Shown here: in pieces, positions 1 to 10,781 of the stretch
Layout of the letters: every line of letters begins with the position of its first letter
Numbering within the stretch: the stretch's first letter is position 1
Assembly: GCA_903772945.1 (NCBI GenBank)
Contig: CAICTM010000628.1
Span: forward strand, 1-55,710
Direction: 5' to 3'
DNA from: Seminavis robusta
Lineage: Eukaryota; Bacillariophyta; Bacillariophyceae; Naviculales; Naviculaceae
DNA: 55,710 nucleotides
Program-made: the position numbers and the translations under genes
The notes under the pieces: model-generated
What the model was told of the DNA's origin: nothing
Databases searched by the model: none
What the model saw: the letters and a program-made list of their open reading frames with translations, nothing else

Positions 1-1480
1 TGAAAAAAGAGAGAAGATCATTACCGAGAAGGAACTTCCAGTATCGTAGAAACTCGAAAGAGTTCCGTAACATCTCTCTAGGAACAAAGACGTTGTACAT
101 ACGGACCCACAAAGATCTACATGTAAGACTACTCAAACCGAGCGTATGCGAGTGCGTATTCTGGAAGAATAGGCCGCCTGGAACTACGGTACATCAAGGG
201 CGAACAGAACATCGTCGCTGATGGTTGTCGAGACTTAACTCTCTAACAACGACGGTTCTCAGAACAGATGGACGCCAGCTGAGATCGTGAGCTCATAGGC
301 TGAGACGAAGAGGACTTCCCTACGAGATTCCACTCTCTCGTTCCCGAGATCGAACATCGTCCAGAAAACTACAACGATAACAAGAAGCTCCTCAGGGACA
401 ACCCAAACGACTACAAAGAAGCAATCTTTCCCAGAGGGGATAAGTCCTACGAATAGTAGTTAAGGACGAGAAAATCGCGTACCTAAAACTATGCAGAAGA
501 AGCTAGTGAATGTTACCATGGTGTGGCTGATGCATCCTGGCGAGATTCGCACGGAACTAACCATCAGCCAACACTACACCGGAAAGGTCTGCGCAGACTG
601 TGCAGGCCGTATGTCAGCGTTGCCAAAAGCTGCCAGATGAACAAACCCAAGACGCTAAGCTGGGATTGATGCCTCAAAGACTGCGAGGAGATCCCTTGGG
701 AAGACTATGTATTGACCTGATAGCCCCTTACAACCGTCGGGGATCCCAAAAAAAGAATTCCTGCACACTTCATTGCTTGACAATGATGATCCCGTAACCG
801 ATGGTTCGAGATTGCAGAGATCTGCTCCAAAGCAGCAGACGAAGTAGCCATCTTCTAGAACAAACGTGGCTTACTCGGTATCCATGGCCTGCTGAGTTAT
901 CATGGATAGAGGACGCGAGTTCCGCGCAGAGGTCGAAAAGACACTCCGGAGAATATGGACTTCGTCGCAAGTTCACCAACGCGTAACCCTCAAGCCAACT
1001 CGGTCGAGCGTATCATAAAACCATACGTAAATTGATCGCTGTTCAAAACATCAAGTGCCAAGACGACCTCGTGAATGGATCCTGGGATGGAGTCCTCACG
1101 GGTTCGCTTTGCAATGAATGCCACGATTATACCACCTTGCGTGCAACGCCCGCACAGCTGTGTTCAATCGTGACGCGATTCACAACGTCGGTTCGAAGCC
1201 AACTGAAGTACATTAAGGAACGTCGCCAACGACTATCCAACAAAACACGATAGGGAAAAGCAAGCGTGTCCCTCATCAATAAATGTCAACGATACTTGAT
1301 GATTCAACAGTATCACACCGACAAGTACGGTCAGCCAAAGTACAAAGGTCCTTACACATAGACCGATCAATGACAATGGCACTGTACGGCTCCAACATGC
1401 TACCGCCAACGCGGCACAGTCTACCAGACTTGGAACATAAGGTTTACACCCATACAAGGCCTGATCCCTTGTAGGATTGC
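1..1480 (+). mobile_element. Decayed Ty3/gypsy retrotransposon pol (RNase H to integrase end)
   Basis: This is the 3' part of a long-dead Ty3/gypsy polyprotein; the reverse transcriptase would lie left of the window. Reading across frames gives an RNase H part (EKELLSIVETRKEF near 25-65, then RYIKGEQNIVAD near 188-225), the integrase zinc-finger and core start (VCQRCQK near 605, LCIDLIAPYN near 705-735), a NPQANSVERI segment near 985-1012 typical of gypsy integrases, and a C-terminal module (NDNGTVRLQHAT near 1370, then TVYQTWNIR near 1420). Several frameshifts and stops separate these blocks, so no functional product is possible. The order RNase H-integrase, and the integrase wording, place it in Ty3/gypsy and not Copia. 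Block order and motifs are seen in the sequence; the family assignment rests on known integrase signatures. Confidence 0.85.
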
Positions 1481-2102
1481 CATCGTGCGACGCACATGTC
1501 TACATCAAATCTCATGAGAGTGCCCCGCACTTTAAAACATATGTTCTCCTTGTCCAACTGCTGTCGCGCCTTCTGTGACCCTTGTCAGGGGGCGAATGCA
1601 ATACACGGCTCTTAGCCTTATTCGCGACTCGATCCTAGATAGGGTCTGAGTTCGACTCATGACTGAGTCTCTCGTGAATAGTCATTTGAGACAGGGTTCT
1701 CAATGACCGCGCTAGTCATACTAGGTCGATGTGAAACATCGCTCTAGATATTTAGCCAGCGTGGAGTACTTCCACGCTACTAGACCCAGCTAGACAAACC
1801 TTCCAGCGTTCCGTTTTAGGATCGTGAGACGTAGGATTACTACCACAACTACTCTATCACACTTTATAGTCTCCCGGGAAGCCAGATCTACGATCCTTTG
1901 ATGATCTCTCTCGTTGATTAGTTTTCATAGCTTTCTAATCTCTCTCATAACTTTCATTCTCTCAAACTCAAAACACTCGAAAGATCTTTACACTAGCTTT
2001 TAGCGTAGTGCACTCCTCCTGCTACTACCACTGTGGAAATTCGGCTTATCAGGCGTGGTGGCAGAGAGCGATCAGTAGAAGAAGCAAGATGAAGCGACAC
2101 GA
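1481..2102. other. Non-coding flank of the gypsy relic, possible LTR remnant
   Basis: No gene is visible. The stretch follows the end of the decayed integrase and becomes pyrimidine- and AC-rich toward 1900-2000, as LTR and leader sequences often are. It contains one copy (2013-2043) of a 31-bp sequence repeated exactly at 4992-5022. I could not find matching LTR ends, so calling this an LTR is inference. Confidence 0.35.
2013..2043 (+). repeat. 31-bp direct repeat, copy 1
   Basis: A 31-base sequence beginning CTCCTCCTGCTACTACCAC and ending GGAAATTCG is identical to 4992-5022. Flanking sequence differs on both sides apart from AC-rich runs just upstream. The two copies bracket the Copia relic. 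They could be remnants of the same LTR or leader of two related elements. Confidence 0.8.
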
Positions 2103-2197
2103 CGTCCGCTACCAATCGTCCGCTACCGTTCGTCCGCTACCGTTCGTCCGCTACCGTTCGTCCGCTACCGTTCGTTCGTTCGTTCGTTCGTTCGTTC
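2103..2197 (+). repeat. 14-bp tandem repeat running into a (CGTT)n tract
   Basis: Five consecutive 14-bp units of CGTCCGCTACCGTT (the first ends CAAT) run from 2103 to 2172, then about six CGTT units follow to 2197. The tetranucleotide tract is the end of the 14-mer iterated, so it probably arose by slippage within the last unit. Open frames across it are repeat translations, not genes. Confidence 0.9.
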
Positions 2198-2698
2198 AAA
2201 GAAGATCGGTGGCAGAAGAAGCAAGGCGAAGCGTTCGAACGACCGAAGCCGACCGTCGACGACACGACGAGGAGTTTGTTGTCGCGAGCGATTGATAGAG
2301 GAACAAGAACAAGAGCGACACGACGATTGTCGTTGTTGCGAGTAGCTCATTGTCGCGAGCGAAGAAGAGTCATGATCGTTCCGATCGAACGACGGATCCT
2401 CATTGTGGTCGCGACGGGTAGAAGAAGAGATCCTTATTGTTAGCGATTGACAGAGGAACAAGAGAAGACCTCCAAGCGGCATAGCAACAGAAGACCTCTC
2501 AAGTGGAGGGGGCCTCTCAAGTGGAGAGGAAGAGACTTCCAAGCGGGAAGCAGCAGTTTGGACTTAGAATATTGATCCCTCCAGTCTGGATCAATTCCTG
2601 CCTCATTGTCACCAGAGAAACCGGTTGAGCCAAGGAGCTCATACTGCCACAGACTGGGTGTGCAGAGCTCTAGATTCGGATATGCCATGTGGAAGGGG

Positions 2699-2782
2699 AC
2701 GAAATCGGAGGATTCAGCCAGTTCGGGCAATCCTTGAATCACGAAATCAGAGGATTCAGTCGGTCCGGGCAATCCTCGAATC
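2699..2782 (+). repeat. 42-bp tandem duplication
   Basis: Two adjacent 42-bp units, each starting ACGAAATC and containing GAGGATTCAG and GGGCAATCCT, differ at a handful of positions. They lie directly upstream of the Copia integrase relic and have no coding meaning that I can see. Confidence 0.75.
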
Positions 2783-2786
2783 AAGG

Positions 2787-3691
2787 TCATCTGCTGCGAT
2801 TGAGTGTGCCCAGGTGTATTGCACACTCTTCCATTGGTGTCACGTCGATCCAATGAAGACCAAGTCTGAGGCACATTTGACTTTGAATTCCCTCTTTCAG
2901 AAAGTTGGTATACCAAGAATCCTGATTCCAGACAATACGAAGGAGCAAACTTTGGGAGAGTTCCGACGGAAGGCACAGCGTGTTCAGTGCCCTATTCATC
3001 CAGTTGATGCCTACACTCCCAACCAGAACTTTGCGGAAAATGTGAGCCGAGAGCTGAAAAGGGCTTACAGAAGAGCAATCACAACTACTGAGAACTTGGA
3101 ATGTCTCTGGGACTTGTGTCTCGTTTTCTGCAGACTGACCGGTTCCCACACTGCGTTACCAATCTGAGAATTGGATGGCCAAGTTCCAGCTACCCTTTTG
3201 ACAGGGGACACTGCCGATATATCACACATTTGGCCAGTTGGTCTCTCGTACATCTGTTATCCCTTTATTGGAACAGGAGAAACTTAGCCCGGTGATTGAA
3301 TCAAAGAAGAAGGCATTCACAGAGTCCCTGGAGAAGTACCTCGGCAAGCTTTATGTTCTTGCTAGCCGAAATGATGCTGAGTCCTATAATGATGATGAGA
3401 TACCGAAGTATTACGAGCCGATCAACGACCGTGATCCAGCACCCCTGCTAGAGTTGTCGGAAGCAGATGAGATCCAACACGAGGCTTTCGATAAGTACAT
3501 TTCGACCCGTGTTTGTGTCCCACAGGGAGACCAAACGTCTTACGGCACAGTCACAAAGCGCAAGAGCAAAATTGATTGGTCTTTCGAATACTAATCCATT
3601 GCTTGATACTTCCATTTATGAGGTGGAGTTTGACAGTGGCGAGACGGAGGCCTACTCGGCCAACATCATTCCGGAGTCTATTTACGCCTAA
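2787..3691 (+). mobile_element. Decayed Ty1/Copia (CoDi-like) integrase and linker
   Basis: Remnant of a Copia polyprotein of the type common in diatoms and oomycetes. Seen blocks: integrase core with KSEAH, then PDNTKEQTLGEFRRKAQ near 2925-2980 and NFAENVSRELKR near 3028-3063; a frame change near 3160 into LDGQVPATLLTGDTADISHI; then another frame from 3238 with DKYISTRVCVPQGD; then from about 3590 NPLLDTSIYEVEFDSGETEA and a stop at 3691. That last block is the conserved segment just before the reverse transcriptase, which is absent. The first catalytic aspartate position reads CTLFH and not T-D-F, while the second Asp and the Glu are present. At least three frames are used, so it is inactive. 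Confidence 0.85.
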
Positions 3692-3715
3692 GCGGACTGA
3701 TGTGCCACGCTGCAT

Positions 3716-4020
3716 GAAATATTGAGACATTCTGATATACTGAGGATTGATTGAGAATTGTGCACTTGTATCAAATTACTTGTTTACTGCTGAATGAATT
3801 GAATTGATTTGATTTACTCACTATGTGTTTGATTGCCCCTTCCACATCACGCTAAGGGGACAGATTTCGAGAAATATTGAGACATTCTGATATACTGAGA
3901 ATTGATTGAGAATTGTGCACTTGTGTCAAATTACTTGTTTACTGCTGAATGAATTGAATTGATTTACTCACTATGTGTTTGATCGCCCCTTCCACATCAC
4001 GCTAAGGGGACGGATTTCGA
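3716..4020 (+). repeat. 150/155-bp tandem duplication after the Copia relic
   Basis: Copy 1 is 3716-3870 and copy 2 is 3871-4020, directly abutting. They differ by four substitutions and a 5-bp GATTT deletion in copy 2. Both contain TTCCACATCACGCTAAGGGG near the end. The low divergence shows a duplication more recent than the decay of the adjacent integrase. No ORF or RNA structure was recognised. Confidence 0.9.
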
Positions 4021-5673
4021 GACGAGACAGATGATTTGACATGATGTCGATATAAACCAGCTGTCTTGTGTGTAGCGTGACGCAAAAGCTGCGATGAAAG
4101 CAAATGTTGCGATGGAAATGATGCCCGACACTCTGTGTTGGAGGAGGAGCACAATAGTTTGACGCACATATATCACCGGAAATGGCTAAATTTGACATGC
4201 CAAAATTGGAAAATGAGGTGACGCAAATCGTGCAACCCTATGTTAGAACCGAACTACTCAATTTTTGTGCTTCAGATTTCTATGAAAAGCAGGTCAGGAG
4301 CACGGATTTGACGATTTGGACATGCGAGTTCAAGAAAACTGGATGATTTTTCTCAGCACCCCTGTTTCTGCGGCACGACAGAATTGCCAAATCAGAACAG
4401 GCTGGAAGATGTGATTTGATGAATCAAGAGAAGATCTATAGCCGACTAGATGATGACCTGAGACTAGATGACGAAGATAGTTCTGGCTTGAGGGGACTTT
4501 GTGTCAGAGATTGAACGATCAAGAAGAGAGAATAGAATGACCCTGGCAACAGGACCCTGAAGTTCAGAGACAAAAGTCAAGGTCCTGAATGGGCTGAGCC
4601 ATTTTTTTACCTGTGTGGCCCATGAGGTCCTGGCAGTCTGGCCTAGGATTTAGGTTTTTCCCACAAGATTCCATAGAGGCTGAAGCTGTTGCCCGAATGC
4701 AACCTGAAGCTGTGATTGAAGAATGATGGCTAGAAGCAGAAGAGCAGCCATTTGAACAATGAACAAGATGAAATCATGTTGAGTTGAATGACGAATTGAG
4801 AGACGAATGACATGCTAGAGCAATAATAGAGCGATGTAGCCATGCATATGATGCATACCTTCATCGAGGAGACCAAAAATGACTGATGACTGCGACTGGA
4901 TGCCAGTTATCCAGTTACCATCTTACTAGAATCAGCCACACGACAACAACAACCAACAATTAACACAACTACTATAACACTACCTTGACACCTCCTCCTG
5001 CTACTACCACTGTGGAAATTCGCGACTCTTAGCTAGCTAGAGCTACATAAGAGTAGCAAGCTTAATTCAAGATAGATTCCATGAAATGTACTGAAGACAG
5101 CCAAAGACTCTGCAATCCAGATTTGCCGCAGTAGCTAGCTCCAGAGGGAGCTTGCTTGCTTTGCTTCCCGCTTAGTCCACCACTGCATGTTCAGATGGCT
5201 ACTAGCTAGCCAGTGGAAGCTGCGGATGGGTGCATTCTTTCATCAAACTCGTCCTCCAAAAGGCTTCCCCAGAGGGGAACATACATGTACTTGTACTAGA
5301 TCTCGCACTACTCTCTGGAACTGCATAGATGCTCTTGACAGATAGACAAAATGCCTTTCCACAACAAAGGGCGCAATCATATCCAGCCAGTTTGGATCCC
5401 ATCAGCTCCCTTCAATGCAATTGACTGGCTGCTTCATCATCTTCATCAGGGCTACAATTACCATGAGTACCACTGCTAATGGATACTGCTATTTTGAATG
5501 GTTACAATGAAAGGATTAAGTGAAAAACAGCTCTGACACCTTACATTGATCGTTGCTGCGCCTTGAGCTCGACGACGACAGTTCGAGCGTCCACAGCCTT
5601 CGGCACAACCCTCCCAACCATCACTACGGTACAGGTCGTACTCCTCTAAAGCTAAAGCTACCCTTGTTCTTTT
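4021..5673. other. Non-coding stretch with retroelement-like debris
   Basis: No gene is supported. 4900-5000 is AC-rich (repeated ACAACAAC and CTACTATAAC), as seen at the ends of diatom LTRs, and leads into the second copy of the 31-bp repeat (4992-5022). From 5023 onward the sequence is ordinary intergenic DNA with TAGCTAGC runs near 5030 and 5200. Confidence 0.4.
4992..5022 (+). repeat. 31-bp direct repeat, copy 2
   Basis: Identical over 31 bases to 2013-2043, same orientation, 2979 bp apart. It lies just downstream of an AC-rich tract and upstream of a TAGCTAGCTAG run. Confidence 0.8.
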
Positions 5674-6377
5674 ATGCTAAGAAGTTGTCAAAGCCCTAGT
5701 TTCCACCCAATTGAGCATTGGTACCCTTCCTTGCGCACCGCAGCTACGATGTGCCGCTTTCCGCCGTCGTTCCCGTGTTCCTGTACCGTGCGAGGAGCTC
5801 CCGGCATTAGGGCGCTCTTGAGTTTATCATCTCCTCCATCCCCCCTGGCCCCTTTGGGATTCTTGTGGTCCTTTCCTCTGTCTGTTGGCCTCGCTCCTGG
5901 TTGTGCTTGCACTCCTGCCTGCGCTTCCGCCTGCCCCTGGCATCCACTCTCACCCATACATGTAATCCACTCTACCCCATAGTAACCTCTCGTACTCTCT
6001 CAAACAATCCATATCGATAGTGTTCATGATGATGGTGGTCTGCTATAAGACTTGCGCAAACGATCCACCGCCTCGAACATGTCAAAGCCACCAGCCAAGA
6101 ACAACAAAAGCACCAGACCAAGATAGATTCAAGCTCTATTGGAGAAAGACTGAGGAATGAGAGGAGGAACTTCTCTTGCTCACATGGATGTATTCTGTAT
6201 TCTATTTCTCTAGCTACAAAAGCGTATTAGCTCTAGCAAGTTTTTGTTGTTTTGTGTCTTTTTGAAAATTGCCTCCACAACTGCGTTCCTCCACAATTGC
6301 GTTCCGGGCCACCATGACGAGAGCTCGAGAGAAAATGAGAACCCGGCGTTTTAGTGTTGTATCATGTTCTGGCCTGT
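5674..6377. other. No supported gene; C/T-rich tract
   Basis: 5674-5982 is pyrimidine-rich and keeps open frames on both strands (102 residues on plus, 89 on minus), but neither translation has recognisable motifs or ordinary protein composition. 5983-6377 holds nothing I recognise; it is the downstream side of the minus-strand gene ending at 6378. Confidence 0.4.
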
Positions 6378-8198
6378 CTACCAGGAACGCCACGAACAGA
6401 AAGGTCTGGTCTTGTTCTTTCCCCCGTCATTGCCAGCACTCCCAACCAGCCTTGACGTCGAGTCAGCCGAAGAGAGAAAGGTGGAGGAAGAATCACCAAT
6501 CATGAGCTGAGAGGAACTCAAAGTGACTTGTGTCACTGTATTGAGCGCCTCGACAGCTCGGATGCTTCCAATGGCCACCTGGCCGGCCACTCCAATACTC
6601 CCAATCCCGATAGCGCCAATCAACAGAGGAGTGGCCACTGTTCCAATAATGCCCACGGCTACGGCTCCGCCCACACCCTGGAGCTTTTCTTTGCTCACTT
6701 GACGAGGGGTCTTGGGCTCGAGTCTCCAGCGAGTATTTCCATGTACAATCGTTCCTGGTTCAACCGTGCTGACGGGGCCCTTGTCGGGTGCCACCAATAC
6801 GCGTTTAGTTTGATACGCTCGCACGACAATGCCGTCTTCTCGTTCTTCCATGACCCAATGGTCGGATCCGTCTCGTTCTGAGGGCTCACTGTGCGGACGC
6901 AAGGATACCTCTCCGTCTTGATCGGATACCAAGTATTGTTGTCGTGCATTGGAATACAAGCGAACAATCCCCTTGGGACTACCAGGAACCGGTTCAATCT
7001 TCCATTCTTCTGTGATCAGGCGTCCAGGATATCCTCGGGTCGTTATACCTCTTTTCGCTCCTTCCAGCCGTCGTGCATTGTCGGCGGTGACTAGGTAGTA
7101 GGTTTGTCGATGCAAGGATTCCAAATCCCAGACACAAGATTCATCCAACAAGAGAGCTGTATCTGGAATGGTACAGAAACATTGCTGGTGGCAGTCGTAT
7201 CGAAGAACTCTGCTACCGGTAGTGGCGGTTGACGTTGAGGAGGTTGGAACCACAGCCTTGATAACAACCCCGTACAATCCATTTGGCGCCTTTTGGACAT
7301 TCCAAATAGTGGATGATCCTTGAATCGCACTCTCTTCCTTGGTACAACAACTCACCACTCCATCCTCATTGCTAGCCAAGAATAGTTCGGAATGAGCCCA
7401 TGGGGAGATACGAACGTTGTCGTGCTGCCATGTTTCGGAGAATCTCCAAGCCTCCCATCCTTGAAAATTGGTGCTCAAGGAAAGCTCTCCAATGAGGTTG
7501 CATCGAACTTGCTTGTTCATCAATGGCAAAGACATGAAACAGAGCTCTCCAGAAGTGAATTCGAGGGACCACGAGATTGTTTGTCGTCGTTTGGGGTTAC
7601 AGATGTTGATGTCTTCCGGTAACGCCGCGTGAATGGTGTTCCCCGAGCAAGTCAGCACTCGTTGACTGACGAGCGAAGAGAGAACCGCGTAGGACCGTTC
7701 CTTACTCGTATCATTATTCGTGGTCATGATCCACTGTTCCATACCATCACACCCCGTTTCCGAAGCGTACACGGATCCCTTGGTGGACGAGCACAGGTAT
7801 TGTTGCGTCTTGGTATTGCGCAGGAGCACTGACCCGTCAGCTTGGGGGAGAATCGCAAACTCGTCGTTACTACTACTGCTAGAACTACTAGTAGCGAGAG
7901 AGTCTTGCAGAAAGACGGCACTTTTTCCATTGCAAGCCAAGTGTTTCGTCGTGCCTTGACATCGCAACGAACATCGTACGGGGTTTTCGACGTACGAAAA
8001 GTCAGTCAGCAGGCGTGGTTGCAGGACGCACTCCAATGACGGCTCTTCCTCCGTTACACAACCACTCGTATCATTGCAATCGTTTTCTTGTAGTCCCGCA
8101 GCGTTTTTGACTTGATTGGTCTCGTAGATGACAGTAGTGTCGAGAAAGGCCCCTACATGTAGAAGCGCCTTATTCTTCTTGTTGGCATCAGGGGCCAT
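6378..8198 (-). CDS. Fascin-like beta-trefoil protein with glycine-rich hydrophobic C-terminus
   Basis: An uninterrupted 606-residue protein. Residues about 60-490 carry repeated units of beta-trefoil (fascin/actin-crosslinking) character: a hydrophobic strand, then DGSV or DGEV, then a W-containing end, for example ADGSVLLRNTKTQQYLCSS, RQQYLVSDQDGEVSLRP, DHWVMEE and TRWRLEP. Several acidic and Cys-rich stretches lie in the first 80 residues. Residues about 505-550 form a Gly/Ala/Ile-rich hydrophobic run (GGAVAVGIIGTVATPLLIG then GAIGIGSIGVAGQVAIG) resembling a glycine zipper or an Ifi-6-16-type segment. The tail is Ser-rich. No signal peptide is visible. It probably binds glycans, lipids or actin through the trefoils; the tail could insert in a membrane. 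The fold call rests on repeat pattern only. Single exon; the start is the first Met of the frame. Confidence 0.75.
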   Translation of the reverse strand: MAPDANKKNKALLHVGAFLDTTVIYETNQVKNAAGLQENDCNDTSGCVTEEEPSLECVLQPRLLTDFSYVENPVRCSLRCQGTTKHLACNGKSAVFLQDSLATSSSSSSSNDEFAILPQADGSVLLRNTKTQQYLCSSTKGSVYASETGCDGMEQWIMTTNNDTSKERSYAVLSSLVSQRVLTCSGNTIHAALPEDINICNPKRRQTISWSLEFTSGELCFMSLPLMNKQVRCNLIGELSLSTNFQGWEAWRFSETWQHDNVRISPWAHSELFLASNEDGVVSCCTKEESAIQGSSTIWNVQKAPNGLYGVVIKAVVPTSSTSTATTGSRVLRYDCHQQCFCTIPDTALLLDESCVWDLESLHRQTYYLVTADNARRLEGAKRGITTRGYPGRLITEEWKIEPVPGSPKGIVRLYSNARQQYLVSDQDGEVSLRPHSEPSERDGSDHWVMEEREDGIVVRAYQTKRVLVAPDKGPVSTVEPGTIVHGNTRWRLEPKTPRQVSKEKLQGVGGAVAVGIIGTVATPLLIGAIGIGSIGVAGQVAIGSIRAVEALNTVTQVTLSSSQLMIGDSSSTFLSSADSTSRLVGSAGNDGGKNKTRPFCSWRSW

Positions 8199-9159
8199 GG
8201 TGGGAACGTTTTTTATTAACTACCGTGCACAACAGTGCTGACAAGGACCAGCCAGCAGAAACGGCTACGGGTACAAGGACGATCCGAAAGAGTGAGCTCC
8301 AATGGAGGGAAAAGAACGAGTGCTAAACGATGGGTGGGTCTTGTCGGCAGTAACTCTTGTGGAGACAACGGTTTTTGGGTCCCTTACAAAGACGGCTAAA
8401 GTTTTAGCATGGTGGGAGTCGCATTCACGTTGTACTCGTGACTGCAGCCAGCGCGACCCGCACTGTTGCGGTCACTCGTTTTGTTGTACCAGGAAGTTGT
8501 CTATCGGCCCCGTAGTGAGGAAGATAGTGTTATCTGTTTCTAGCTAGTAGGCAATCTTTTAGTCTGTTGCCCTCACGGACCAGGTGATTTGAAAGAGGAG
8601 GGAGGAAAGTGTCCAGTTTGATCCATCAGGACTGCGCACTTTGAAGAACGGAGAAATAGAAGCTCCGAGCCCCGAGCCCCGAAAAGAGCTTGTTCAGCCA
8701 CTGGAACAGCACCAAGAGACCGGGCCACTGCCGCTGTTGTTTCGTCGAAGATCACCATGTGCGATACATGTAATAACTGCTCTTACGGTAGGGTTAAAAA
8801 AGAGCGAAAGGGTGCGTTGTTTGCAAAACCGGGGGCAATCGAATACCAGTGGAATTATTCAATGAACCAGGCACTTGAGTAGTGGAATGATGATTCGTTG
8901 GTAAATTTTGTGCTCCCCGAAAACAAACAAGAAAACAGGCATCCAGTCTCACTGCACCTTGTGGCATACAACATGCTGCCTGTTCGATGAGGCTGCGCCA
9001 GTCAGTTGGCAACTTGCAGATGCATAGATGCATTCTTCTTTTAAAACTGGTCCGGGTCACTCTCGCGACAGCGACACGTGAGACAAGTAATTCTTTTGGT
9101 ACGGTAACTTTAGCGGTACCGTACCGTAGTAACCAATGCAATGTAGCTCCATGAGCAAG
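8199..9159. other. Intergenic, no supported gene
   Basis: Upstream region of the minus-strand beta-trefoil gene. Small open frames on both strands lack motifs. A TTTTTTATTAA stretch at 8208-8218, close to the start at 8198, is the only promoter-like feature and is weak. Confidence 0.4.
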
Positions 9160-9860
9160 TTTGCTCATCCCCGTACACGTAACTGGCTTCGTTATCAAAC
9201 CTGAAGTGGGTTTTAACATTGGCGACAAGGTGATCACCAGTTGACCTGGGGCTGCTAGAGTCGAGTCCTTCAAGAGCCCAGCCTCTTGTCCAATGGGCCA
9301 GCTGGAGACCTGGCCAAGCTTCGAAGAGATAGCTGGACTTCCCTTGGATGGACGTACGAGTTACCAGGCTCTCTCTTTGGCATTGCTAGTTCAGGCCTGA
9401 ATGGCCAGCCTTTGGGAGATGCCAAGGCCGGAACAAAGATCCTGATCCTTGGGTTATCTGGTGGTACAAGATCCTTGGCTGTTCAGCTTGGGGCAGATGT
9501 GGTCATTGAAAGAAAGAGGATCGGAGCGAGGCCTTACAGGGATCCGAAGTGACACGATTTTGATTGTGACGTACTCGACGGGCACCCAAGGTGCTGAAGA
9601 AGGGTGGGAAATACATGTACATGTAGTCTAGTTTCCATTGCCAACTTCGATGGAGAAGCCCCCACAGCTGCCAGGTACTAGCAGTACATATAGACTACTG
9701 TCTTCTTGGCCAAGGTTGACTGGGAAGATCTTCAAGCCATTCTCAATTGTTGTCCCGGTGGATTCGATTTGGAGTACTAGTACAGCTGTCCATCCGATGT
9801 ACCTGGTACTTTTAGGACGACAAAGTTCAAGCGCAGTGGTTTAGTCACGAGAGTTCTCAT
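9160..9860 (+). pseudogene. Decayed zinc-type alcohol dehydrogenase / quinone oxidoreductase
   Basis: Three blocks in different frames follow the order of the medium-chain dehydrogenase/reductase family. VTGFVIKPEVGFNIGDKVI near 9177-9233 matches the GxVVxVGxxVxxFKVGDxV segment and is followed by a stop. SFEEIAGLPLDGRTSYQAL near 9318-9376 matches the AAxLPLxGLTAYxAL segment. AGTKILILGLSGGTRSLAV then QLGADVVIE near 9430-9512 match the Rossmann dinucleotide fold (GxSGGxG) with a Gly changed to Arg. Downstream fragments such as SIANFDGEAP near 9640 may continue it. At least two frameshifts and several stops make it non-functional. Only a central part of the family is recognisable. Known: family motif order. 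Seen: the blocks and breaks. Confidence 0.6.
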
Positions 9861-10781
9861 CAACGTCGACTGAGCACTCGGCTTGCTTGGCAATGAAATC
9901 GGACGAAGTACCCTTTTACTTCATGTCTACATCTGGGATCTACATGTACATAGACAAGGAAAACAAAATTTTAGAGTACCGTAAAAGTAGACGTTACCGC
10001 ACCTAGAATGCAACTACTAGTACATGTAGAACACTCAAGAACATGCAAGAGGATGAGCGTACTGGTACTAGTACCACCGTATCGGTACACCGGTACGTAG
10101 TACCACGGTAAGGTACCATGGTACTGGTACTGGTACTGTACGGGTCCAAGAGCTTCTCACGCGATTGTTGGTGGCAGTACTGTACAACGTACGGTACGAC
10201 TGTACGATACGACTGTACGATACGACTGTACGGTCCAGGTCAAGTGTCAAGCTGAAATGTCACAGCATTAAATTTTGATTGACCACTGGAATCTAAAAGA
10301 GGCAAGTGAGTAATAAATAAATCGTACTACTGCTGGTAGCTGGTAGCTGGTAGCTGGTAGCTGGTAACTGGTAACTGGTAACTGGTAACTGGTAACTAGC
10401 TAGAGCGGGAGTCCAGTACTCAGATTATAGTAATCGTCGTCAAGGAGAATTTTGGTGATATTAAGGAGAACAATACTCGTCGAGCGTCTAAAATAATTTA
10501 TTTTATATAGCATGAGCGGAAAACCAATAAAGAGCTCTCTTCTAAGTATCTTTTCTGGAAGTGTCATGGGTCTTTAACAGCCAATCTTCTTTTACTCATG
10601 TTGATCCACACTTCAACAGAAGAGCAGCTCGGATCAACGACGAAAGCACCACGACGAAAGAACAACGACGAAGGAAAGAAATGTGTTTGCCCAGAAGATC
10701 GTTCAAATGGATCCTCAGCTCACAAAACCAAAAGCCAAACTTTCAAATCTAACAAATAACAACAGCAAAGAAATCAAAAAG
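9861..10781. other. Repeat-rich intergenic region and haloperoxidase-VWD 5' flank
   Basis: Contains dense GGTAC/CTAG palindromic sequence at 10060-10140 and a short tandem of TACGACTGTACGA-type units at 10190-10232, then the 7-bp minisatellite at 10332-10397. 10498-10510 (ATTTATTTTATATAGC context) is TATA-like. 10630-10680 holds repeated ACGACGAAAG units, presumably in the 5' untranslated part of the following gene. Confidence 0.5.
10332..10397 (+). repeat. 7-bp minisatellite with two variant blocks
   Basis: Five perfect GCTGGTA units (10332-10366) are followed by four perfect ACTGGTA units (10367-10394) and a partial. The G/A variants are in two homogeneous blocks, not mixed. Confidence 0.95.

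Noticed and set aside
1610..1720. Possible tRNA gene (GTTCGACTC with nearby stems)
   Set aside because: No cloverleaf with a matching acceptor stem and anticodon arm could be drawn.
2008..2976. Overlapping long frames on both strands (for example 2440-2976 minus)
   Set aside because: They run through tandem repeats and antisense to the Copia integrase relic.
5674..5982. Open frames on both strands of a pyrimidine-rich tract
   Set aside because: Composition explains the open frames; no domain, no conserved wording, no neighbour support.
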